Source of the DNA: Pseudoalteromonas aurantia 208
GTDB lineage: Bacteria > Pseudomonadota > Gammaproteobacteria > Enterobacterales > Alteromonadaceae
Direction of reading: 5' to 3'
Assembly (NCBI RefSeq): GCF_014858725.1
Contig: NZ_AQGV01000013.1
Span: 124,001-188,000 of the forward strand
Length of the DNA stretch: 64,000 bases
A program made the position numbers and the translations under genes. Shown one piece after another: positions 57,635 to 64,000 of the stretch. The notes beneath the pieces are model-generated. The model made no database searches. It was not told the origin of the DNA and saw only the letters and a list, made by a program, of their open reading frames with translations. Each line of letters begins with the position of its first letter. Position 1 is the stretch's first letter.

Positions 57635-58867
57635 ATGCAATTTTCTGAATTTGATCTTGATACCAAAGTGTTGAACGCGATTGACAAAATGGGTTATCAA
57701 TCCGCTACCAGTATACAACAGCTGGCAATTCCTGAAGCGTTAATCGGGCGTGATATATTAGCCTCCGCCCCAACTGGTACAGGGAAAACCGCTGCATTTT
57801 TAATCCCTGCAATTCAGCATTTGCTTGACTTTCCTCGTAAAGACCCTGGTTTTGCACGTGTGTTAATAATGACACCAACACGAGAACTTGCTTATCAAAT
57901 ACATGAACAATGCCAGTTACTCGCTGCAAACACACACTTGAAGATTGGTGTGGTAACGGGAGGCATTAACTATGGTACACATAAAGAGATCTTTGAAAAG
58001 AACAATGACATTTTGATCTCAACACCTGGTCGGTTGATGGAATACCTTGAAACAGAAAACTTCCACGCAGAAAATGTTGAACTGTTGATTCTAGACGAAG
58101 CTGACCGCATGCTTGACCTTGGTTTCAAAAAAGAAATGCTCCGTATTTGTGAAGAAGCCAAAAACCGTCGTCAGTGCTTTTTATTCTCTGCAACATTAGA
58201 AGGCGATAGCGTTGAATTATTTGCTGAACGTATTTTAAATGATCCGGCTTTACTGGAGGCAGAATCATCTCGCAAAGAAAAAGCCAAAATACACCAATGG
58301 GTGCACTTAGCGGATAACTATACCCATAAACTAGAATTACTACTGCATTTATTACAAAGTGAAACTGAAGTACAAAAAGCCATCGTATTTGTAAAGACCC
58401 GAGAACGCTTAGAACAACTTGTTGGAGAGCTCTATACGCATGGCGTAAAAACCACATGGCTACGCGGTGAAATGCCGCAAGATAAGCGTATGACCGCCAT
58501 GGCCAATTTCCAAAGTGGCCGCACGCGTATTTTGATTGCAACCGATGTTGCAGCCCGTGGTATTGATGTTCCTGACATTACGCATGTTATTAACTTTGAT
58601 TTGCCACGCACAGCAGATGTGTACGTTCACCGCATTGGTCGTACTGCTAGAGCTGGTAAAAAAGGCACAGCCATCTCATTTGTCGAAGCCCATGACGTAG
58701 CCATTTTAGCCAAAATTGAGCGTTATATTGACTTAGGCCTTAAACGAAGAGTGATAAAAGGCTTAGAAGCACAAAATAAAGAAGCGCGCCCACCGAAGAA
58801 GAAGAAAGATCCGCTCAAAATGAAAGCGAAAAAGAAAGCAAAAGCCAAGATCAAGAAAAAGAAATAA
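57635..58867 (+). CDS. srmB: DEAD-box RNA helicase SrmB
   Basis: 410 residues. Q motif, Walker A APTGTGKT, PTRELA, DEAD in LDEADRMLDLG, SAT in FSATLE, and late HRIGRTARAG. A Lys-rich C-terminal tail (KKKKDPLKMKAKKKAKAK) gives RNA affinity. It acts in 50S ribosome assembly. Divergent from trmN6 with a 68-bp gap. Confidence 0.94.
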   Translation: MQFSEFDLDTKVLNAIDKMGYQSATSIQQLAIPEALIGRDILASAPTGTGKTAAFLIPAIQHLLDFPRKDPGFARVLIMTPTRELAYQIHEQCQLLAANTHLKIGVVTGGINYGTHKEIFEKNNDILISTPGRLMEYLETENFHAENVELLILDEADRMLDLGFKKEMLRICEEAKNRRQCFLFSATLEGDSVELFAERILNDPALLEAESSRKEKAKIHQWVHLADNYTHKLELLLHLLQSETEVQKAIVFVKTRERLEQLVGELYTHGVKTTWLRGEMPQDKRMTAMANFQSGRTRILIATDVAARGIDVPDITHVINFDLPRTADVYVHRIGRTARAGKKGTAISFVEAHDVAILAKIERYIDLGLKRRVIKGLEAQNKEARPPKKKKDPLKMKAKKKAKAKIKKKK

Positions 58868-58872
58868 ATATG

Positions 58873-58897
58873 AAAGGCCTCTATGAGGCCTTTTTTA
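58873..58897 (+). terminator. Intrinsic terminator after srmB
   Basis: A 9-bp stem AAAGGCCTC/GAGGCCTTT with a 3-nt loop and a run of T. The T-run contains the stop codon of the convergent hcnC. Confidence 0.85.
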
Positions 58898-60109
58898 TTC
58901 TGCAGTAAAAAAACGCGTCACACTAAATGGCGTTAAATCTAATGTAGTGTCTTGTCCTGTTACCAGCTCGGTGATCAACTGACCTGTGATAGCTGAAGTC
59001 ACAATGCCTGTTCGAAAATGCCCACATGCATTAATGTATCCTGCAATGCCAGGGACATGACCTAATATCGGCAACTCATCTGGCGTACCAGGGCGTAACC
59101 CAGCCCAACAGCGCTTTATATTACTTTCTTTTAAGATAGGTAAACATTTTAATGCCCCTTGGGACAGTTCGGTAATTTTATCCAAACTATTTGTCGTATC
59201 AAAGCCCTTTTCTTCCGTGGAGGAGCCAATTAAAATTTCACCATTATCTTTTTGCGCAATGTAGCAGTCACTGGTACTGATACAACCATTGAGTACTTTC
59301 GGTAAACGTTCAGACAAAACAATTTGTCCTTTCACTGGGTATACTGGCATGTGCAACCCAGTTGCCTGATTAAACAACGTATCAGCCCATGCACCAGCAG
59401 CATTAATGAGCGTGTCACATAGATACGTTTCTTCATTGGTCGTCACACCAGTGACACGATTTCCCTCGCGTAAAACCGATGTCACTTCATTGTTTAAAAC
59501 CAGTTCAACACCATTTTGTCTTGCCCCTTCGATGTACGCATCCACTAGCCGATAAGGATTAACTTGATGATCACAAATAAAATCTATTGCACCAATCGCA
59601 TCCGGTGTGACATAAGGCTCTTCGGCTTTTAACTGTGCTGCATCTAACCACCGAACTTGATCAGCAAGATGAGGAATACCGCTGGTAATTTGGTCAGCAT
59701 AAATACGATCATCTTCGTTATACATGATGAACTTTAGCCCCGTGCGCTCAAACTTAAAATCGACACCATGTCGCTCAAGCATTTCTTGATGAAGTGCCGG
59801 ATACATAGCGTTTGAAGTTAAGGCGAACTCAAAGAAACAATCTGGCAACTGGTGAGGCCGCATAACAGGGATCTCTTTGCCTTTTGCTTCACTTTGCAAC
59901 TTAGATAAAGTTTTGAAAAAAATAACGCCACAACCTAACCCAACAGATTCACCAATAGCCCATAATCCACCAGCAGAAGCTCGCGACGCGTTCCCCGGTT
60001 TTTTTATATCGATGAGTGCAATCTTCAAATCCGTATCTCGACTTAAAAAATAGGCACACGCGGCACCAATCACACCGCCTCCTGCAATAACAATATCGAA
60101 TTTTTTCAT
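58895..60109 (-). CDS. hcnC: Hydrogen cyanide synthase subunit C (FAD-dependent amine oxidase)
   Basis: 404 residues. N-terminal FAD motif IVIAGGGVIGAACAYFL and the characteristic SAGGLWAIGESVGLGCGVIFF region, INAAGAWADTL, QKDNGEILIGSS and GLRPGTPDELPILG. These blocks match my memory of Pseudomonas HcnC much better than generic D-amino acid or hydroxyproline dehydrogenases. With HcnAB it oxidises glycine to HCN and CO2 at the membrane. The start overlaps the hcnB stop as ATGA. Confidence 0.88.
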   Translation of the reverse strand: MKKFDIVIAGGGVIGAACAYFLSRDTDLKIALIDIKKPGNASRASAGGLWAIGESVGLGCGVIFFKTLSKLQSEAKGKEIPVMRPHQLPDCFFEFALTSNAMYPALHQEMLERHGVDFKFERTGLKFIMYNEDDRIYADQITSGIPHLADQVRWLDAAQLKAEEPYVTPDAIGAIDFICDHQVNPYRLVDAYIEGARQNGVELVLNNEVTSVLREGNRVTGVTTNEETYLCDTLINAAGAWADTLFNQATGLHMPVYPVKGQIVLSERLPKVLNGCISTSDCYIAQKDNGEILIGSSTEEKGFDTTNSLDKITELSQGALKCLPILKESNIKRCWAGLRPGTPDELPILGHVPGIAGYINACGHFRTGIVTSAITGQLITELVTGQDTTLDLTPFSVTRFFTAE

Positions 60110-61497
60110 TCGTGCTCTTCCAAAAAAGTAAATGGGATTGGATCTAATGGGAAACGTGGTTTAATAGTCCCAATATCATCTATACACCCTGCTTGATGTA
60201 ATCTATCTACCGCATAACTTGAACACGTTTTACCTTGGCAATCTCCCATGCCAATGCGCGTACGCATTTTCAAGCTTGTAATATCTTTAACACCTTGAGC
60301 GAGTGCAATATCGACTTGTGCACGTGTTGTTTTTTCACATCGACACACAATCGTTTCCGGTTGGGCAAGTGCCATTAAACCTTTTTGCCGCGCTGAGAAT
60401 CGATCAAAACCATACCGAAATCGCTTAATTCGATCTAACTTCCTCATCACCTTTCCAGCATGCTGTGCCGCCTGTTTCGCATTGAGCACCCCTCTGCGTT
60501 CAGCAATGCGTATGGCTGCGATTTGTCCTTCACAAATCGCGGCATCAGCACCCAATAACCCACTGCTATCACCAGCGATATATACATTTTTTACATTACT
60601 ATGTTGCCAGCGATCTAGAATCGGAATACTGCCACTGACATTACTATATTCATGCTCAACACCCAATAACATCGCCAATTGACTACGCGCCACAAACCCA
60701 TAGCCAACCCCAACAGCGTCGACTTCTATGGTTTTAGTATTTTGCAAATCGGCTTGCCACTGAGCATTGTAAGGCGCAACAACCACGCTACTAACTGAAT
60801 GGTCTCCTAGTGCTTTAACAACCCCCCAGCCATAGTGAAAAGGAATATCGTGCTTTTTCAAATACCCCATCATGCTTAAACCAGATAAAGTGAGCTTGGG
60901 TTTATTGAGTAAAGCAACGGCTTCTTTGGCTAATTTACCAAATTGACTTGCTTCATAGACACCAGCGACTTCAACCCCTGACTTATGTAATTGACACGCA
61001 ACTAACGGTAATAGAGGCCCCGTTCCCACCAATGCCATTTTACTCCCTGGCTTTACCAACCCACTTTTGAGTTGTAACTGCACTCCTCCCATCAACATCA
61101 CCCCCGGTAGCTGCCACCCTTGAAACGGAATACTCCTTTCATGACAGCCCGTGGCTACCACAAGCTCTTCGTAGGCTAAATTTTCTAACCTCTCATCTTT
61201 GCTTACCAGTAAGTTTTTCTTACCTTCAGGCCCCAAAACTCGTGTATTCGTCAATAACCTAATATGTTTCACATTATTATCATAACGCCTTTGTAAGGCC
61301 GCCATGGCGCGTTTTAAATTATCGTCTAGATGCGGCAATGTTAGTGTGCTACGTAATGGCCCTCGATAAATCACCCCGCCAATTTTTGATGCTTCATCCA
61401 CGACTGTACTCGTAATACCAAACTTTCCTAGGTGAGCAGCTGTCGCGGTACCAGCGGGGCCGCCGCCGACAATGACCACAGGGTGATTATGTGTCAT
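60106..61497 (-). CDS. hcnB: Hydrogen cyanide synthase subunit B (FAD/NAD-binding, BFD-like Fe-S)
   Basis: 463 residues from the ATG at 61497, with GAGGGGAT upstream and an ATGA overlap with hcnA. Dinucleotide-binding VVIVGGGPAGTATAAHLG and MALVGTGPLLPLVA, then FAD-binding VYIAGDSSGLLGADAAICEG. The C-terminal Cys-rich BFD-like region has CRCEKTT and GMGDCQGKTC. An upstream in-frame start inside hcnA is unlikely. It forms the flavin/iron-sulfur electron path with HcnA. Confidence 0.88.
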   Translation of the reverse strand: MTHNHPVVIVGGGPAGTATAAHLGKFGITSTVVDEASKIGGVIYRGPLRSTLTLPHLDDNLKRAMAALQRRYDNNVKHIRLLTNTRVLGPEGKKNLLVSKDERLENLAYEELVVATGCHERSIPFQGWQLPGVMLMGGVQLQLKSGLVKPGSKMALVGTGPLLPLVACQLHKSGVEVAGVYEASQFGKLAKEAVALLNKPKLTLSGLSMMGYLKKHDIPFHYGWGVVKALGDHSVSSVVVAPYNAQWQADLQNTKTIEVDAVGVGYGFVARSQLAMLLGVEHEYSNVSGSIPILDRWQHSNVKNVYIAGDSSGLLGADAAICEGQIAAIRIAERRGVLNAKQAAQHAGKVMRKLDRIKRFRYGFDRFSARQKGLMALAQPETIVCRCEKTTRAQVDIALAQGVKDITSLKMRTRIGMGDCQGKTCSSYAVDRLHQAGCIDDIGTIKPRFPLDPIPFTFLEEHE

Positions 61498-61808
61498 TTT
61501 ATCCCCTCTTCGAAAAATCGATTCACCAGCGTCTCGACTGTCATTTGTGGCTGAACAACCGTTTGACAAGCACGCTTTTTAAATCGTTTGTTCACTTTTA
61601 CATGACAGCAATGGCATACGCCCATGCCACAATACGCCCCTGAAACACCTTGATGGTCATTCACCATCAACTCCTTATGCTCCGTTGCGAGCAAAACCGA
61701 TAAAATAGTTTCCCCTTCGCTTACCGCAACCTTTTGATGATTTACGGTTATTTCAAATGACGGTGATGTGATGGGCGTAATGTCCTTTGTTCGCCTTAAA
61801 CATTTCAT
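61494..61808 (-). CDS. hcnA: Hydrogen cyanide synthase subunit A ([2Fe-2S] ferredoxin-like)
   Basis: 104 residues, the same length as known HcnA. Cys ligands lie in AYCGMGVCHCCHVKV and KKRACQTVV. The N-terminal motif VSEGETILSVLLA and NDHQGVSG match HcnA. It is the first gene of a coupled hcnABC operon. The 221-bp upstream gap is AT-rich and carries an FNR-like half-site. Confidence 0.88.
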   Translation of the reverse strand: MKCLRRTKDITPITSPSFEITVNHQKVAVSEGETILSVLLATEHKELMVNDHQGVSGAYCGMGVCHCCHVKVNKRFKKRACQTVVQPQMTVETLVNRFFEEGIK

Positions 61809-61933
61809 AACTTGCCTCTGCTAAATAAATTATCTTGAATAAATTTTAATTTACTCTTCGATGCGCAGATTAATAACAATAAAAACAAAAAACAAACACA
61901 TTAATTACGTAAAATTAACTTTGTTGCGATTTG

Positions 61934-61947
61934 TTGATCTAGATCTT
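61934..61947. promoter_or_regulatory. Imperfect FNR/ANR-like box upstream of hcnA
   Basis: TTGATCTAGATCTT matches TTGAT-N4-ATCAA at 8 of 10 defined bases and includes a perfect GATCTAGATC palindrome. It lies 126 bp upstream of hcnA and 83 bp upstream of the divergent gene. In Pseudomonas, hcnABC is controlled by ANR at low oxygen, so this is suggestive only. Confidence 0.35.
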
Positions 61948-62029
61948 GATTTACTATTATTTATCACTGTTTACGCGGTATATTAACCAGCTGAAATGAT
62001 GATACAAAATCCTAAGGACAACATAAAAT

Positions 62030-62818
62030 ATGGAAATTTCTAGCCACCAATTAAATTTACTGTGTGGTGCGCTTGCACAGTTACGTTTACAGGCTGATTT
62101 AATCTTAGCGCCCAAATACCCTACATTTGCAGGCAAACCATACCCACTTGGTCGCTGTAAAGAAATTCGTGATGAAGTATATTTGTTGTTAAAAGACCAG
62201 AATAGCTACAAAAAACATCCCGTTTTAAACCTCCTCAAAACACAGGGGCAAGCGTATCCAAACATAAAAAAAGTGTGGGGTTCACTGCGTGACGAGTATT
62301 TTCAAAATGCCATGATAATTGAGCAATGGTATATAGATGTGGCCAATGATACGGTCGATGCAAATAAGCCAAGAGTCGAAATGGTTCTGTCATCTCATGC
62401 TGGATTTGGCCCCATCACCAGCTTTACCCAATTTGCCAATATTGCCCGGCCATACTGGCAAGTAGATTTATATCGAAATGACGTTTGCCCTGCATTGGCT
62501 CCTTTTCTGCCTATCGTATGTGTCGGAAAGAATAACGTAAGTTGGCTTGCCGCTGCCAATGACGACATGCTCAATTTAGCAATGCAAAGCGAATTTAAAG
62601 CATCTGAAGATATTTTAAATAACCTGCCTCAGCTACCTATGAATATTCGTAACAAATGGCAAGCACTATTGACAAAACACGCTGCAACACAACTACTTAC
62701 ATCAGAAGGTCAAGCTGTGACTTTTTGTCAAAAATATAGGGCACAGTCATTACATTTAGACCTGTCATTTAGAGACAACATTGTTATTGCATATAGCCAA
62801 TTACCAAAAGGTGTTTAA
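62030..62818 (+). CDS. Unrecognised 262-residue protein divergent from hcnABC
   Basis: No signal peptide or membrane helix. It starts with a helical segment (NLLCGALAQLRLQADLIL) and has a basic region around residues 70-90, an RPYWQVDLYRNDVCPALAPF block and aromatic motifs near the C-terminus. I recognise no family. AAGGAC lies 13 nt before the ATG, somewhat far. It shares the hcn promoter region and ends 4 bp inside the convergent MFS gene. Regulation, cyanide tolerance or an unrelated role are all open. Confidence 0.75.
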   Translation: MEISSHQLNLLCGALAQLRLQADLILAPKYPTFAGKPYPLGRCKEIRDEVYLLLKDQNSYKKHPVLNLLKTQGQAYPNIKKVWGSLRDEYFQNAMIIEQWYIDVANDTVDANKPRVEMVLSSHAGFGPITSFTQFANIARPYWQVDLYRNDVCPALAPFLPIVCVGKNNVSWLAAANDDMLNLAMQSEFKASEDILNNLPQLPMNIRNKWQALLTKHAATQLLTSEGQAVTFCQKYRAQSLHLDLSFRDNIVIAYSQLPKGV

Positions 62819-63984
62819 GCTACCTCAAGCACCTTTTGCTGCACAGTACTAAACCAATATATAATACCAAGCGCTAATATCATGATAGGAATTGTCCACA
62901 TATTTAGCGTTTGCCATCCCACGACAGCTTCTAGCCATCCCGCACCTAAAGATGATATTGCCACCATACTAAATACCAAAAATTCATTACTTGCTTGTGC
63001 CTTTGCTCGCTCACAAGGGTGATATGTCTCACTGACCATCTGTGTGGCAGAAATAAACATAAAGTTCCATCCTATTCCCAGTAAACACAAGGCAAACAGA
63101 AAATGTTCATGGCTCACACCTTGTAAATTAACTATACAACACAGCAAAATAATCAATGCACCCACCGCCATTATTTTGGCTTGACCAAATCGCTCAATTA
63201 ACTTACCAGTGAAAAATGAAGGTACAAACATCCCCAATACGTGCCACTCGATAACCAATGCAGACTCAGCCAAATCAAACCCGTGGCGATGCATCGCCAA
63301 CGGCGTAGCCGTCATCAATAAATTCATGATGGTATAACTCAACATGGCAATCACGACCGCAGTAATAAATTGTGGTTGAGCCACTATCTCTTTCAATGAT
63401 CGCGCGCTTGCGTTACTACTTGTTTTTGCCACCTCATTAAATGTCACGACTTGTAATAAACACAGAGCTAATAAATACAAGCCACTCAATGAGATAAAGA
63501 CATTAGCATAATTTAGGCTCGGGAAGTTATTTGTCACCCATACGGCTAAATTGGGCCCCAGTATTGCGGCAATAACGCCACTGGCCATTATTGTAGATAT
63601 TGCCGTTGCGGGATTATCGCTCGCTTCAATTGCTGCAAAACGATATAAGGTTGCAAATCCAATACCTACCCCGATTAACAACGTCGCCGCACAAAATAGT
63701 AAAAATGCACTTTGGCTCAATGCGACATAACCCAAAAATGTGCCAATAAGCCCAATGAAATTACCAAAGCTAAATCCCCAGCGACGGCCTATTTTCGCCA
63801 TCAGCAACGATGCTGGAATCGTCGCGATTAATAACCCGAACATTTGTGTAGCAACAGGCAAAGTTGTTAATGCTGCTGACGGACTCAGAGCTTGCCCCAC
63901 TAAAGCTGCAATGGTGACTAACAAAATATTACCCGTCGTAATTAACCCTTGGCACATAGCCAATAACAACACATTCTTATTCAT
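62815..63984 (-). CDS. Major facilitator superfamily transporter
   Basis: 389 residues with about 12 transmembrane helices. The first-loop MFS motif is LLMAKIGRRWGFSFGN. Other blocks include GIGWNFMFISATQMV. This YfcJ/YnfM-like branch includes many uncharacterised exporters. Substrate unknown. The gene is complete within the window. Confidence 0.85.
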   Translation of the reverse strand: MNKNVLLLAMCQGLITTGNILLVTIAALVGQALSPSAALTTLPVATQMFGLLIATIPASLLMAKIGRRWGFSFGNFIGLIGTFLGYVALSQSAFLLFCAATLLIGVGIGFATLYRFAAIEASDNPATAISTIMASGVIAAILGPNLAVWVTNNFPSLNYANVFISLSGLYLLALCLLQVVTFNEVAKTSSNASARSLKEIVAQPQFITAVVIAMLSYTIMNLLMTATPLAMHRHGFDLAESALVIEWHVLGMFVPSFFTGKLIERFGQAKIMAVGALIILLCCIVNLQGVSHEHFLFALCLLGIGWNFMFISATQMVSETYHPCERAKAQASNEFLVFSMVAISSLGAGWLEAVVGWQTLNMWTIPIMILALGIIYWFSTVQQKVLEVA

Positions 63985-64000
63985 TGCATTCTTTACCGTT

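Noticed and set aside
58895..61808. D-hydroxyproline or octopine/nopaline oxidase as the alternative identity of the three-subunit oxidase
   Set aside because: The gene order and domains would fit, but the GGLWAIGESVGLGCGVIFF stretch and the 104-residue HcnA-like subunit agree better with HCN synthase. Phylogeny would settle it.

Overview
The window looks like chromosome of a marine gammaproteobacterium, most consistent with a pigmented, metabolite-rich Pseudoalteromonas or close relative (Alteromonadales). The reasons are AT-rich DNA, the block fldB / xerD-dsbC-recJ-prfB-lysS, the trmN6/srmB pair, a sodium-pumping oxaloacetate decarboxylase, several large hybrid kinases, and two secondary-metabolite loci. 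The genus is inferred from gene content; no 16S rRNA gene is present.

Region 1 (1-15.8 kb) is the upstream part of a biosynthetic gene cluster read leftward and cut by the window edge: lipoprotein-type methyltransferase, APC permease, RND lipid-type exporter, fatty acyl-AMP ligase fused to ACP, an NRPS module (TubC docking, heterocyclization, adenylation with an embedded FMN oxidase domain, carrier), a PKS module (KS-AT-ACP) and the first 49 codons of a further assembly-line protein. Predicted logic: activated fatty acid, then an aromatic thiazole-type ring, then a two-carbon extension left as a keto group, then further steps outside the window. A divergent membrane-bound LytTR regulator flanks it.

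Region 2 (15.9-27 kb) is a signalling block: a 1857-residue propeller hybrid kinase, a divergent two-receiver/ATPase protein whose first receiver has Glu instead of Asp, a Phe-Thr-Phe-Thr-Phe tRNA operon, and a second hybrid kinase.

Region 3 (27-37.8 kb) holds oadGAB with PdhR-like palindromes upstream, csrA-lysC-alaS-recX and ribA. Region 4 (37.9-47.3 kb) holds a porin/periplasmic-binding/diguanylate-cyclase operon, tonB with an ECF sigma factor and probable anti-sigma factor, and an NhaC-type transporter, RpiR regulator and NamZ muramidase.

Region 5 (47.4-48.7 kb) is a tRNA-Ser/tRNA-Arg operon built of five tRNA-Arg genes in an exact 229-bp period, each spacer carrying a degenerate 5' fragment of tRNA-Arg. 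Region 6 (48.7-58.9 kb) is conserved housekeeping: lysS, prfB with its programmed +1 frameshift, recJ, dsbC, xerD, fldB, a small HEXXH protein, trmN6 and srmB.

Region 7 (58.9-64 kb) carries a hydrogen cyanide synthase operon hcnABC with translational coupling, a divergent unrecognised protein and an MFS transporter. Chemical defence therefore appears at both ends of the window, with core genes between.
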